From contig NZ_CP048222.1 in NCBI RefSeq assembly GCF_010119975.1, forward strand, positions 7,974,501 to 8,038,500: a DNA stretch of 64,000 nucleotides. Reading direction: 5' to 3'. Source of the stretch: Rhodocytophaga rosea. Lineage in GTDB: Bacteria; Bacteroidota; Bacteroidia; Cytophagales; 172606-1. Shown here one piece after another: positions 1 through 9,400 of this stretch. Below the pieces are notes generated by a model. The model searched no databases, was not told the origin of the DNA, and was given only the letters and a program-made list of their open reading frames with translations. The position numbers and the translations under genes are program-made. How positions within the stretch are numbered: the stretch's first letter is position 1; each line of letters begins with the position of its first letter.

Positions 1-723
1 CTTACGCAAGTCCAGTATCAGCCGGTACGTATCTTTTCCACGGACGGCCAGCAAAGGTTTGGTGAACTTACCGGTAATACCTTCCGGGGTATTGATCGCC
101 AGGATTTGCCCATTCTGAATAAAAGCAATCCGGTCGCATAAGCTGGCTTCATCCATGTAAGGGGTAGATACTACAATGGTGAGTCCCCGTTTTTTTAACC
201 TTCCCAGCATTTCCCAGAATTCTTTTCTCGACACGGCATCTACTCCGGTAGTAGGTTCATCTAAAAATAATACTTCTGGTTTGTGAATGAGAGCACAGCA
301 AAGGGCTAATTTTTGTTTCATTCCTCCGGAAAGTTTACCGGCCCTCCTGTCTTTAAAGGGTTCGAGTTGCGAATATATGTCAGCAATCAGATCGTAATTG
401 GCTTCTATGGTAGTTCCAAAAACCGAGGCAAAGAACCTGAGATTTTCATATATAGTTAAATCCTGGTAGAGCGAAAAACGTCCGGGCATGTATCCAATCT
501 GATGGCGAAGTTTTTTGTAGGTTTGTACCACATCAAGTCCGTCAATACTGGCTTGCCCGGCATCCGGCAATAAAATAGTTACCAGAATTTTAAATAGGGT
601 AGTTTTACCGGCTCCATCCGGACCGATCAGCCCGAACAATTCCCCTTTCTGTATCTCTAAAGAAACATCCTGTAAGGCTTTAGTTTCTCCAAATGATTTT
701 GAAATACCTCTGATGCTGATCAT
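1..723 (-). CDS. ABC transporter ATP-binding protein, partial (C-terminus beyond left edge)
   Basis: This is the ATPase subunit of an ABC exporter that would power efflux through inner-membrane permeases encoded past the left edge. The frame is open for 241 codons from the ATG at 723 to base 1 with no stop. It shows Walker A (GPDGAGKTT, residues 34-42), the signature LSGGMKQK near residue 131 and Walker B (LFLDEP) followed by TTG. The usual switch-histidine region reads STPYMDEA, so the expected His is not at its normal place; I believe this variant occurs in this exporter subfamily, from memory. The gene lies downstream of HlyD, TolC and TetR genes on the same strand, an arrangement like the YbhGFSR/CecR multidrug exporters of enterobacteria. 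The family call is firm and the substrate is unknown. Confidence 0.93.
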   Translation of the reverse strand, partial: MISIRGISKSFGETKALQDVSLEIQKGELFGLIGPDGAGKTTLFKILVTILLPDAGQASIDGLDVVQTYKKLRHQIGYMPGRFSLYQDLTIYENLRFFASVFGTTIEANYDLIADIYSQLEPFKDRRAGKLSGGMKQKLALCCALIHKPEVLFLDEPTTGVDAVSRKEFWEMLGRLKKRGLTIVVSTPYMDEASLCDRIAFIQNGQILAINTPEGITGKFTKPLLAVRGKDTYRLILDLRK

Positions 724-792
724 AGCCGTTGGACAATTGAAGTTGAGAATGGATAATTGTTACCTGGTTTACTTACTTTATGTTTGCTTCTA

Positions 793-1734
793 TTACTCAG
801 CCTGGAATTGCACTTCGGCCGGCATTCCGATTTTCAGGCTGCCATCATTAGTTACCAGTATTTTCATGGCATATACCAGATTTACCCGTTCATCTTTGGT
901 CTGGATCACTTTGGGTGTGAACTCAGATTTACTGGAAACCCATTGCACCGTGCCTGCATATTCTTTAAAGGTGTCATTAGGGGCATCCACCAATACTTTC
1001 ACTTTACCACCAGTTTTTACATTCACCAGCTGGTCACCACTTACATAGGCACGTAATACTAGCTTATTTAAATCAGCGACTTTATATAAAGGCTTGCCAT
1101 AACTCACGACTTCTCCAGGTTCTGCAAAACGGATGGTAACGGTTCCCGGTACAGGATTTCTAATAATTGATTTCTGGATCTGGTCATTAAGCCGCTCAAT
1201 CTGTTTTTGCAGAGGTAAAGCTTCCGATTGTACGCCTGATTTCTGAGTGGAAAGGGCAGAGGCTTGCGCTGTTTTTTGCTTTTGTGTCAGGGCAATTTGG
1301 CGTTCCAGTACACTGATCTGGGAGAGGATGTCATCTAACTGTTTCTTCGGAACTGACTCAGCAGCCAGCAGGTTTTCTGTCCGTTTTTTCTCCCGTAACA
1401 AAGTATTGAGCTGCTCTTGTTGTACGGCGATCTGATTTTCATAAAAAGATACTTGTGTATTAACATTAGGTGTACGGGAGGAAACCGCCTGCAGACTTGC
1501 CAGAAGCTGCTCTTTTTGCAAAGCGAGCTGCAGTGTATCCACTAAGCCAACTGTTTCGCCGCTGTTGAGTTGTTTACCTTCTTCCACGGTAAAAGATTCC
1601 AGCATGCCGGTTGCCTGGGCAGAAACGATGGTTTCCACCGCTTCAAAATTTCCATAGGCATCCGACTGGTCATTATTACGGTTGCATGCCCAGAAACTTG
1701 CAGCCGCAGTAATCAGGATTAAAATAGTTTTCAT
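793..1734 (-). CDS. HlyD-family periplasmic adaptor (membrane fusion) lipoprotein
   Basis: This is the periplasmic adaptor of the efflux system, bridging the inner-membrane ABC exporter and the TolC channel. The 313-residue protein starts with a lipoprotein signal ending in SFWAC, then has a biotinyl-lipoyl-like half-domain (ATGMLESFTVEEGKQLNSGE), a long Gln/Leu-rich coiled-coil hairpin at about residues 70-190, the second lipoyl half (RNPVPGTVTIRFAEPGE) and a beta-barrel region. Length and order fit the HlyD/YbhG type. It sits 48 bp downstream of tolC and about 70 bp upstream of the ATPase gene, all on one strand, so co-transcription from the operator-bearing tolC promoter is likely. Confidence 0.92.
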   Translation of the reverse strand: MKTILILITAAASFWACNRNNDQSDAYGNFEAVETIVSAQATGMLESFTVEEGKQLNSGETVGLVDTLQLALQKEQLLASLQAVSSRTPNVNTQVSFYENQIAVQQEQLNTLLREKKRTENLLAAESVPKKQLDDILSQISVLERQIALTQKQKTAQASALSTQKSGVQSEALPLQKQIERLNDQIQKSIIRNPVPGTVTIRFAEPGEVVSYGKPLYKVADLNKLVLRAYVSGDQLVNVKTGGKVKVLVDAPNDTFKEYAGTVQWVSSKSEFTPKVIQTKDERVNLVYAMKILVTNDGSLKIGMPAEVQFQAE

Positions 1735-1782
1735 ATAAAATATTAATGATTGAATGAGAAGTATCGGTTATTGTGATGAAGT

Positions 1783-3054
1783 TTAATTTCCTGACAGAGT
1801 CACATATTGTAGCTTAGCCATTTGCCATTGGAGGCGATGCAGATTCTGATTCAACAAAGCTTCACTTTCCTGGTTGAGTTCGCTGATATAATCTCTGGCA
1901 GCAATAGCCCCATTTTCCAGCTGGGTACCTGCACTTTGTTTGATCTTGGTCCGTAAGGCTACAATTTCTTTGTCCTGCTCCAGCATGGCCTGATAGCGTT
2001 CCACTTCTGATTGTTGCTGCCTGAGTTGCAGCGCCAGATTCTTTTCAAATGTCTCCTGACGGGTTTGGATGATTTGTTTCCGCAGGGAATGTATTTGTTG
2101 CTCTCTTCGCAGATTATAGCCATTGGAAATAGGCCAGCTTAACTTAACACCTCCCAGGAAAAAACTCCGGAAATCGTTGTTGAGAAAATTGAGTGCCGGA
2201 CGGCCTGCGCCAGTCTGGGCAAAAGCGCTCAGCCGGGGTTGCAGACTGCTGCCAGTAAGCTTATTCTGAATATCGACTTGTGAACGTTGCAGGGTAAATA
2301 CCTTTACCTGCGGATGATTACTTGTCGTTACATGTGCGATGCTTACTTCTTCTGTGCCCAAACTTAAAGGCGTAGTGGCTTCAACCGGTAGTCCGGTAAG
2401 TAAAGCCAGCATTTCTTTCAATCCTTTCCTGGAAATCTGAAGTTCACTCAGTTTCTGGGTAGTTTTCAGGTATTCGGCTTGCAGGGCATCTGCTGAGGTT
2501 TGGGCGGCAGTCCCATATCTGACATTGGCAGAGAGTTTATCAATTCTGTTTTTTAGGTCTTTTTGCAAAGTTTCCAGCAGTTTCATATTCTCTTCAGCAA
2601 GCTGGGCGTTCAGGAAAAAAAGATTTACCTGCTCTTTCAGCTTTTGTAATTCTACTTCTACCTGCTGTACTTCCAGGGCAGTAGTTTCTTTCTGTAATTT
2701 TTGCTGTAAGCGATTCGCATCACCATCGTAGAGGGCATAACTGGCATCCAGGGTAACTTTGTACTGGTCTTTGCTCAACTGAGGTACTTGTATTCCAGGC
2801 AATTCAATGGGGAGCCTGGTTACTTCCGATTGCCAGGTAGCTTGTCCGTTTATAGAAGCTTGCGGAAGCCAGCGGTTCACTTTTAAGTTCAGTACCGATA
2901 ATGCACCAGTTTGAGAAAGCAGTCCTTTCTGTTTGACATAAGGATAATGTTGTGCTGCTGCCTGATAACATTGCGCAAGGGTAAGCGTATCCTGTGACCA
3001 GGCAGGGAGTATTGTTGATATCAAACAAACAATTCCTACAATAAGCGTTTTCAT
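1783..3054 (-). CDS. TolC-family outer-membrane efflux protein
   Basis: This is an outer-membrane channel of the TolC/OEP family, forming the exit duct for the adjacent ABC/HlyD system. The 423-residue protein has a Sec signal (ILPAWSQ), the typical start TLTLAQCYQAAAQHYP and two repeated helical hairpins rich in Leu, Gln and Lys (about residues 130-220 and 330-415). The ATG at 3054 is the first gene start after the TetR gene. A palindromic operator lies 22-47 bp upstream, so this is probably the first gene of the regulated exporter transcript. Confidence 0.92.
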   Translation of the reverse strand: MKTLIVGIVCLISTILPAWSQDTLTLAQCYQAAAQHYPYVKQKGLLSQTGALSVLNLKVNRWLPQASINGQATWQSEVTRLPIELPGIQVPQLSKDQYKVTLDASYALYDGDANRLQQKLQKETTALEVQQVEVELQKLKEQVNLFFLNAQLAEENMKLLETLQKDLKNRIDKLSANVRYGTAAQTSADALQAEYLKTTQKLSELQISRKGLKEMLALLTGLPVEATTPLSLGTEEVSIAHVTTSNHPQVKVFTLQRSQVDIQNKLTGSSLQPRLSAFAQTGAGRPALNFLNNDFRSFFLGGVKLSWPISNGYNLRREQQIHSLRKQIIQTRQETFEKNLALQLRQQQSEVERYQAMLEQDKEIVALRTKIKQSAGTQLENGAIAARDYISELNQESEALLNQNLHRLQWQMAKLQYVTLSGN

Positions 3055-3075
3055 ATAAATAAAAATTTGTTTTTT

Positions 3076-3101
3076 AACATGTGTTTTAAACAGGTGTTTA
3101 A
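3076..3101 (-). promoter_or_regulatory. Putative TetR operator upstream of tolC
   Basis: Bases 3086-3101 form a perfect inverted repeat, TTAAACA and TGTTTAA with a 2-nt spacer. A further half site, AACA at 3076-3079, stands 2 nt before the core TGTTTTAAACA (3082-3092). The same three-part arrangement recurs upstream of tetR at 3766-3791. It lies 22-47 bp upstream of the tolC start, in the promoter position. Binding by the adjacent TetR protein is inferred. Confidence 0.75.
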
Positions 3102-3118
3102 CGCAGGTATAAAATTTT

Positions 3119-3730
3119 TTACTTTACCTTTAAATAAGCCATAATCATTTCCGGAATAATTTTTTTCCGCTCCTCCATAAATTTTCTGAACCCTTCCTCA
3201 TTCAGGTCACCCATATACGAAATAGCCGGACGAGCCAGAAAAGGAAACACGACATTACCTAAAATTGAAAAAATAATATGCAGTGGGGCTACCTCCCGGA
3301 TATTCCCTTTTTGTATTTCTTCCTGCAACTGTTTGGTAAAATAGGAGTTACGGATCACTTCCCGTACATTTAAATCTTTAAAAAGTGTATTTCCATCTTC
3401 TCTGTTTTCTGACAGTACAAACATCGGCATTAGCGGATTTTCCATAATCAGATCGGTATATTTATCCACTATTTTCCAGATTTTTACTTCCAGGGGCGTT
3501 TCTTCATTCAATAACATCACAATCTTTCCAAACAATACACCAAAAGTTTCTTTGTAAACACTTTTGAATAGTTGCTCTTTGCTCCGGAAATAATAATTTA
3601 CCAAGGCAACATTCACTCCGGCTTCTTCCGCGATCTGGCGGATTTTAGCCCCATCAAATCCCTGTCTCAAAAATACCCGCCTTGCTGCCTCTTTGATCCG
3701 GTTCTGCGTATCTAGTTCTTCTTTCATCAT
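3119..3730 (-). CDS. TetR/AcrR-family transcriptional repressor
   Basis: This is a one-component repressor that likely controls the downstream exporter and itself. An N-terminal helix-turn-helix covers about residues 10-55 (AARRVFLRQGFDGAKIRQIA, then VNVALVNYYFRSKEQLF). The C-terminal ligand domain resembles the CecR/YbiH-like class. The frame extends to a TTG at 3742, but ATG 3730 (or 3727) is the better start. The protein is about 203 residues, usual for the family. It stands 64 bp upstream of tolC on the same strand. Identical operator architectures before tetR and tolC argue for autoregulation and exporter control; the ligand is unknown. Confidence 0.92.
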   Translation of the reverse strand: MMKEELDTQNRIKEAARRVFLRQGFDGAKIRQIAEEAGVNVALVNYYFRSKEQLFKSVYKETFGVLFGKIVMLLNEETPLEVKIWKIVDKYTDLIMENPLMPMFVLSENREDGNTLFKDLNVREVIRNSYFTKQLQEEIQKGNIREVAPLHIIFSILGNVVFPFLARPAISYMGDLNEEGFRKFMEERKKIIPEMIMAYLKVK

Positions 3731-3765
3731 ATGATGTAACAAAGGTTATAAATTTTAGTGAATGC

Positions 3766-3791
3766 AACAAATGTTTTAAACAGATGTTTAA
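3766..3791 (-). promoter_or_regulatory. Putative TetR operator and promoter upstream of tetR
   Basis: Bases 3776-3791 are TTAAACA, 2 nt, TGTTTAA, with an extra AACA half site at 3766-3769, the same layout as the tolC site at 3076-3101. On the minus strand the site overlaps a TTTG suited to a -33 element, followed about 20 nt later by TAACCTTTG, close to the phylum's -7 box. Repressor occupancy here would block tetR transcription. This is inferred from sequence symmetry only. Confidence 0.7.
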
Positions 3792-3841
3792 TGAGTGGTT
3801 AAAAATGGATAGTGAAGTGGTAATTTTTATAGTTGAAGTGT

Positions 3842-3884
3842 AAAACAAAAAAGCGAAGCGCATGATTTTATTCACACGCTTCGC
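3842..3884 (-). terminator. Rho-independent terminator of the 3908-4969 lipoprotein gene
   Basis: Read on the minus strand, the arms GCGAAGCG and CGCTTCGC (3877-3884 and 3853-3860) enclose a 16-nt loop and are followed by a run of six T and TTTT. It begins 24 bp after the stop codon of the upstream minus-strand gene and separates it from tetR. Confidence 0.8.
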
Positions 3885-3907
3885 CTTTATAATGATGAAA
3901 ATATAAA

Positions 3908-4969
3908 TTACTGATACTGGATATACAATGGTTTTGGATTCAGAGAAAGCACATCTTCCGGTTTCATCAGGCTCCAGCCATTCCGGGTATCATTTTTATA
4001 GAATAGCTTAAATCCGGTATACTGTACAGGTTCTCTTACGATATACCGGCGGTAGGTATCTTTCTTCAGCGTTCCGGAACCCCATCCATCCATGTGCATA
4101 ACGATCTGAACCCTGGGATCAAGTTTAATTTTGTCGGCATTGGTGATCATTTTCTGTGTAAAGCGGTGTACAACAAATACCTTGGGAGGCAGATTGTGCT
4201 GGGCAACCAGATCAGCCAGGTAGGACGTTGCATAATTGATATCTTCGGCATCGAAAACGCCCATGTAATCTCCTGGCACATGGTCTTCACGCATAGCAAA
4301 TTCTGCATCGATGGCAAAATGTACATTGGGGCGGCTCAGCAGATGTGCCAGACGAGGAATTTCGTCCTGCAAGGTGCTATGTCCGATCTGAATGTCAATG
4401 AATACAATGGCATCCCGTTTGGCAGCCCAGGCAATTACATCTTCCGCTACTTTATCCGTCATACGGAGGCGGTACTTTTTATCTCTGCCGGGGGCACCTT
4501 GTGCCGTTACCATGATCACATGTAAGGCAGGTTGAATGGGAGTTTCCGGATCGGCTTTTTTCCAGGCTTCTATTTCTTCGTCCAGCTTGGCAAGCATATC
4601 ATCAGGAGGCAATTCTCCCAGAATCCCCATGCGTTTAGAAAGCGGGTTGCCATAAAAAGCGATAATTCTCTTTTCAGGCAAAATAGAACCAGGCAATGGA
4701 TCAGGTAATTTGGGCCATTCTACGGGAGCGGAAGGTTCAATTTTTTTTATCTCACTATCTTTTAGTTCTGCCAGCCGGATGGAATCCTTGCGTAATGAAT
4801 CGGCAAGGGCTTGTTTTCTGGCGGCGATAATGGCTGTTGAGTCTATCACCTGAGCTTTTACAATGGCTTTAGGCTCTGTCTCCAGTTTAGCTACAGTTTT
4901 GGTTTCGCAGCTGTACAACATACATACAGATAAAAAAGCTGCAATACCCTTTGTATAGTTCATAATCAT
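3908..4969 (-). CDS. Conserved lipoprotein of unknown function, possible TIM-barrel-like fold
   Basis: I do not recognise a named family. From ATG 4969 (or 4963) the protein has a short lipoprotein signal ending MLYSC, a charged linker to about residue 75, and a globular domain of about 275 residues. That domain starts IIAFYGNPLSKRMGILGE and contains ALHVIMVTAQG, IVFIDIQIGHS, HFAIDAEF, KVFVVHRFT and VQIVMHMDGWG. Alternating hydrophobic strands ending in Asp, Glu or His suggest an alpha/beta barrel like glycosidase-type folds; this is inference. The frame is open upstream to 5281, but that extension lacks a signal sequence and looks non-coding. The gene has its own terminator at 3842-3884. Confidence 0.72.
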   Translation of the reverse strand: MIMNYTKGIAAFLSVCMLYSCETKTVAKLETEPKAIVKAQVIDSTAIIAARKQALADSLRKDSIRLAELKDSEIKKIEPSAPVEWPKLPDPLPGSILPEKRIIAFYGNPLSKRMGILGELPPDDMLAKLDEEIEAWKKADPETPIQPALHVIMVTAQGAPGRDKKYRLRMTDKVAEDVIAWAAKRDAIVFIDIQIGHSTLQDEIPRLAHLLSRPNVHFAIDAEFAMREDHVPGDYMGVFDAEDINYATSYLADLVAQHNLPPKVFVVHRFTQKMITNADKIKLDPRVQIVMHMDGWGSGTLKKDTYRRYIVREPVQYTGFKLFYKNDTRNGWSLMKPEDVLSLNPKPLYIQYQ

Positions 4970-5625
4970 TTTAGAAAAATCTAATAGTGGCGCTGCACAT
5001 TTACGAATTTTATTGAGTAAAGATTCGGGATGCCAGCGCCTTTTATACACCTGTTTTAACGCAGGCAATTTGTTTATTAAATCAGTAAATGCCAAATCAC
5101 TTCTTTGTGGTAAAACATAGGTAACGTAAGGAAGTGGAATTTCTTTTTTCAAATCTTTCCTGGGAAATGAGGGTTGGAATAAACCAGAATGAAAAATAAT
5201 GCCGCCAGGGATAAATACACTGGTAATTACTATTAAATATGCTTTTTGCGAAAATGTATGAATTCGCCTTATTCTCCACAAAATGGGATATAGTCAAGCC
5301 TTCACACCAGCAGATATACTGCGGGAATTAAGCAGGCATGCCTGAAATGTGGTTACTTTTTCAGGCTGATATTTTGCCTTAATAAGATATTTTTACTGCA
5401 ATAGTTTTGTAATTTACCCTTTGTAGCTTGCATCCTGGGAATGGGCTAATGGGGATTGTGCTGACTTTGAAAAATGAACTGGTTCTGGGTGCATTCCAAC
5501 ATTCAGATTCTGGCAGCGATCCTTGTGTTTACTCATTTTAAAATCTATAAATTGCCGGCTAAAGAGTAATTGCATGCCAGATTCAGTATGTTCTTGCGCA
5601 CCTCACTAACCATCAGACCACTTAT
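4970..5625. other. Intergenic region between divergent lipoprotein genes
   Basis: This region separates the divergent genes starting at 4969 (minus) and 5626 (plus). It holds a possible 31-codon membrane ORF (5474-5569) and a possible plus-strand promoter: TAGTTTTG at 5402-5409 with TTTTG about 25 nt earlier. The first 300 bp keep the minus frame open, but the translation there does not look like a protein. Nothing else stands out. Confidence 0.5.
5474..5569 (+). CDS. Possible 31-residue membrane peptide
   Basis: This short ORF runs from ATG to TAA and encodes one hydrophobic segment (IQILAAILVFTHF) ending in the basic tail KIYKLPAKE, the form of a small single-pass membrane protein. It lies about 65 bp downstream of a TAGTTTTG promoter-like box and 56 bp before the next gene. 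With no homologue recognised it could equally be chance coding in a leader. Confidence 0.25.
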   Translation: MNWFWVHSNIQILAAILVFTHFKIYKLPAKE

Positions 5626-6498
5626 ATGAACCGAAGTTTTCCTGCAAACTTATTTTTGATAGGGATTTGTTTATTTACGGCTTGTTCCGGTAAAAGACCG
5701 GATGCAGCTGCGGCCGGAAAAGCAATTTCCTATGATTTAAATTCCCCCGATGATAAAATGTTTTTGCCCTATGAAATTGAAGAAATTTCCGGCTTATCTT
5801 ATCTGAGTGAAGACAAACTGCTTGCTATTCAGGACGAACAAGCAATCATCTATACCATAGATATGAAAGAAGAAAAGATTGCTAGTGAACAGAAGTTTGG
5901 TAAAAATGGCGATTATGAAGGAGTGGAGGTAGTCGGTGAGTTTATATTTGCCGTCAGAAGCGATGGAACTATTTACAAAACGTCTATACAAGCAACCGAT
6001 GAATCTGCTACTGAAGTATTTGATACACCATTATCTCACAAAAATGATGTGGAAGGTTTAGCCTACGATGTAGCTAACAATCGATTACTTCTGGCTTGTA
6101 AAGGCATTTCCGGGATTAAAAATGATATTCCTGGTAGCAGGGCCATCTATGCTTTTAATCTGTCAGATAATACCCTGGCTGAAGAACCAGTTTTTTTGTT
6201 AAAAATCGATCAAGTCAATGCAGCGCTTGGCAATAGTGATACGAAAGACCATTTCCGGCCCTCTGGTATTGCCGTTCACCCGGTTACCGGGCAGATATAC
6301 ATCATTGCTTCGGTGGGAAAAGTATTGATTGTATTGAACAAAAATGGTAGTATTGACACCGTAACTCAGCTGGCATCAGCCGAATTTAAACAGCCGGAAG
6401 GTATTTGTTTTTCTCCCAATGGTGATATGTTTATTTCCAACGAAGGCAAAGGAGGCCGGTCTACTATTCTCAGATTTAATTATGCAAAGAATGAATAG
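5626..6498 (+). CDS. SdiA-regulated-domain lipoprotein (YjiK-like beta-propeller)
   Basis: The protein has a lipoprotein signal ending LFTACSG and a propeller-like domain. Recurring features are EEISGLSYLSEDKLLAIQDE, GDYEGVEVVGEFIFAV, DVEGLAYDVANNRLLLACKG, FRPSGIAVHPVTGQIYI and PEGICFSPNGDMFISNEG, the pattern of the SdiA-regulated family. Biochemical function is not established for the family; it is envelope-anchored and sometimes compared to phytase-like or NHL propellers. The gene's 3' end overlaps the start of the phosphoesterase-barrel gene, so the two are probably translated from one message. Length (290 residues) fits the family. Confidence 0.85.
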   Translation: MNRSFPANLFLIGICLFTACSGKRPDAAAAGKAISYDLNSPDDKMFLPYEIEEISGLSYLSEDKLLAIQDEQAIIYTIDMKEEKIASEQKFGKNGDYEGVEVVGEFIFAVRSDGTIYKTSIQATDESATEVFDTPLSHKNDVEGLAYDVANNRLLLACKGISGIKNDIPGSRAIYAFNLSDNTLAEEPVFLLKIDQVNAALGNSDTKDHFRPSGIAVHPVTGQIYIIASVGKVLIVLNKNGSIDTVTQLASAEFKQPEGICFSPNGDMFISNEGKGGRSTILRFNYAKNE

Positions 6499-9400
6499 AA
6501 TAGCCTTTTGTTCGCTATGGCTTTTAACTTGTTTGTGCATGCCATTTGCTGTTGCTGCTTTCCAGAATCAGCCAGGCGATAGTACGCTTACGTATTCTGT
6601 GTTTCTGATCGGAGATGTAGGTGCCCCCAGAATTGACAAGCAGGAACCAACGCTGAGTGCTTTACAAACTCAGTTGCAAGCTGATAATGGGAATAGTACA
6701 CTCATTTTTCTGGGTGATAATATTTACCCAAAAGGCTTACCTGATTCCCTGCATAAAGACCGTTCAGAAGCACAACGATACCTGGAAGAACAGCTAAAAA
6801 TTACGGATGGCTATAATGGTAAAGTCATATTTGTTCCAGGCAACCATGATTGGGCCAGAAGCGGCAGGCAGGGATGGCAACGGGTGCAAGGACAGGAAAA
6901 ATTTGTAGAAACCTACCTGAAACGGGGCAATACCTATTTGCCCGATGATGGCTGTCCTGGCCCGGTTGAAATTCCGCTGAGTGACGAACTGGTACTGGTG
7001 GTAATAGATACCCAGTGGTTTTTGCATCCCTGGGACAAACCAGGGGAAGAATCAGATTGTGAAAACAAAACAGCCGACCAGATCCTGGTACAATTAGATG
7101 ATATTTTGAAGCGGAATGCTCACCGGAAAGTATTGGTTACTTCGCATCATCCTATGTATACCTATGGCTCACATGGCGGACGGTATACCATCAAACAACA
7201 CCTGTTTCCCCTTACTGATCTAAAGGAAAATCTCTGGATTCCGCTTCCTATTATCGGCTCCATTTATCCATTGTACCGTACCTTGCTGGGCGATCCGCAG
7301 GATACCCCCAATCCCAAGTTCAGACTGATGCGAAAAGCCCTAACCGGCCTTTTTAAGCAACATCCCAACCTAATTCAGGCTGCCGGGCATGAACACTCGC
7401 TTCAATATATTACCAGAGATAGCCTTCATTATATTGTGAGTGGGGCCGGCTGTAAACGTAGTCATGTGGCCAATGGTAAGCATGCACAATTTGTAGATAC
7501 AGGAGAAGGTTTCGGCAGATTGAATTATTACAGCAATGGAGCGGTCTGGCTCGAATTTTATAAACCGGATGAGAATATGCTAACCGGCAAACTGGTGTAC
7601 AGGCAAAGACTGATGATGCAGCCTTTTCAACCCCAACCCAGTGCGGAAGAGGCTTTCCAGAATATGAACCTTCCGGATTCTATTAAGGCGCAAGCCAGTG
7701 AGCAATACAAAGCCGGTCCGTTCAAAACATGGATACTGGGGGCAAATTATCGGGATGTTTGGGAGCAGCCGATACAAGTGCCGGTATTTGATATTGGCGC
7801 AGAAAAAGGCGGCTTAACCATCTTGCAAAGGGGAGGAGGGATGCAAACCAAATCCCTGAGGCTGGAAAACAAAGAAGGCAAACAGTTTACCCTTCGTTCG
7901 ATTGAAAAATTTGCTGAAGGTGCTATTCCTTCTGCGCTTAAAAATACATTTGCCGTAGACCTGGTACAAGACCAGATTTCCGCCTCTCACCCCTATGCCT
8001 CGTTAGTCGTACCGACTTTAGCAGATGCGGCAAAAGTGTATCATACCAATCCAAAGGTAGTTTTTATTCCGAATGATCCGAGGCTGGGCCAATACCAGCC
8101 GGCATTTGCCAATACTCTGGCTTTATTTGAAGAACGTCCGGCAGGTGATGGCTCCGATAATACAAGTCTGGGAGGCTCCAAAAAATTGTACAGTACCGAC
8201 AAAATGCTGGAAAAACTGCATGGGGATAATGACAACGCCGTAGATCAGATTGCTGTGTTAAGAGCCCGTTTGTTTGATCTGTTTCTGGCAGATTGGGACC
8301 GCCATGACGACCAGTGGCGGTGGGCCAGCTTTGAAGGAAAAAATGGCTTAGTATTTCAACCTATTCCACGCGACCGGGACCAGGTTTTCTTTGTAAATCA
8401 GGGCGTATTGCCCCGTATTGCCAGCCGGAAGTGGGTGATGCCTAAGTTACAGGGTTTTGATTACCGGGTGCGGGATGTGAATACGTTTATGAATAATGCC
8501 CGGTATTTCGACCGTTCTTTCCTCACCGAACCTTCCCAGCAGCAATGGGTGGCAATGGCAGATTCCCTGAAAGGGGAACTGACCGATGAAGTAATTGCAA
8601 GCGCCCTGGCAAACTGGCCTAAAGAAATTTTTAGATTAACAGCTTCAGAAGTAGAGGCAAAACTGAAATCCAGGCGGGATAAGCTGGCACAATATGCCAG
8701 GGAATATTATTTGTTTTTAGCCAGAGAAGTAGATATTCCAGGCAGCAATAAGCAGGAGCATTTTGAAGTAACCCGGCTGGATGATGCGCATACCAGGGTA
8801 ACCGTTCATAAAATCAGTAAATCAGGCGACCGCGAACAGAAAATATATGAGCGCACCTTCAATACGGGAGAAACCAGGGAAATCCGTTTATACGGCCTGG
8901 ATGGTGATGATGTATTTCACCTTAGTGGAAATGTAAATAAAGGTATCTTAGTCCGTATCATTGGTGGGAAGGGAACAGATCAGATTATAGATGATTCCAG
9001 GGTAAAAGGCATGAGCCGGAAAACAAAAGTATACGATACGGCTACCGGGAATAAATTAATACTAAACAGTGAAAGTGCCAATCTTACCTCAAACGCAGCA
9101 GATGTAAATACCTATTACCGGAAAGCGTTTAAATACAATTTTTTTGGCCCTCTGGCCTCCATTGAGTTTAATATTGATGATGGGCTTTTTCTGGGGGGAG
9201 GGGTGATGGCCAGGACGCAGGGTTTCCGCAAAGAACCTTATGCAACCCAACATACGTTTACGGCGAACTATGCCTTTGCTACGGCTTCCTATCATTTCCG
9301 CTACCGGGCCGACATTACAGATGTGATCGGTAAACTGGATCTAAGCCTTGATGTTGACTTGAAACAACCCAATTATGTAAACAATTTCTTCGGTTTAGGC

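Noticed and set aside
4970-5281. N-terminal extension of the lipoprotein gene ending at 3908
   Set aside because: The frame is open, but the added ~100 residues hide the lipoprotein signal and have an irregular composition; the ATG at 4969 fits much better.
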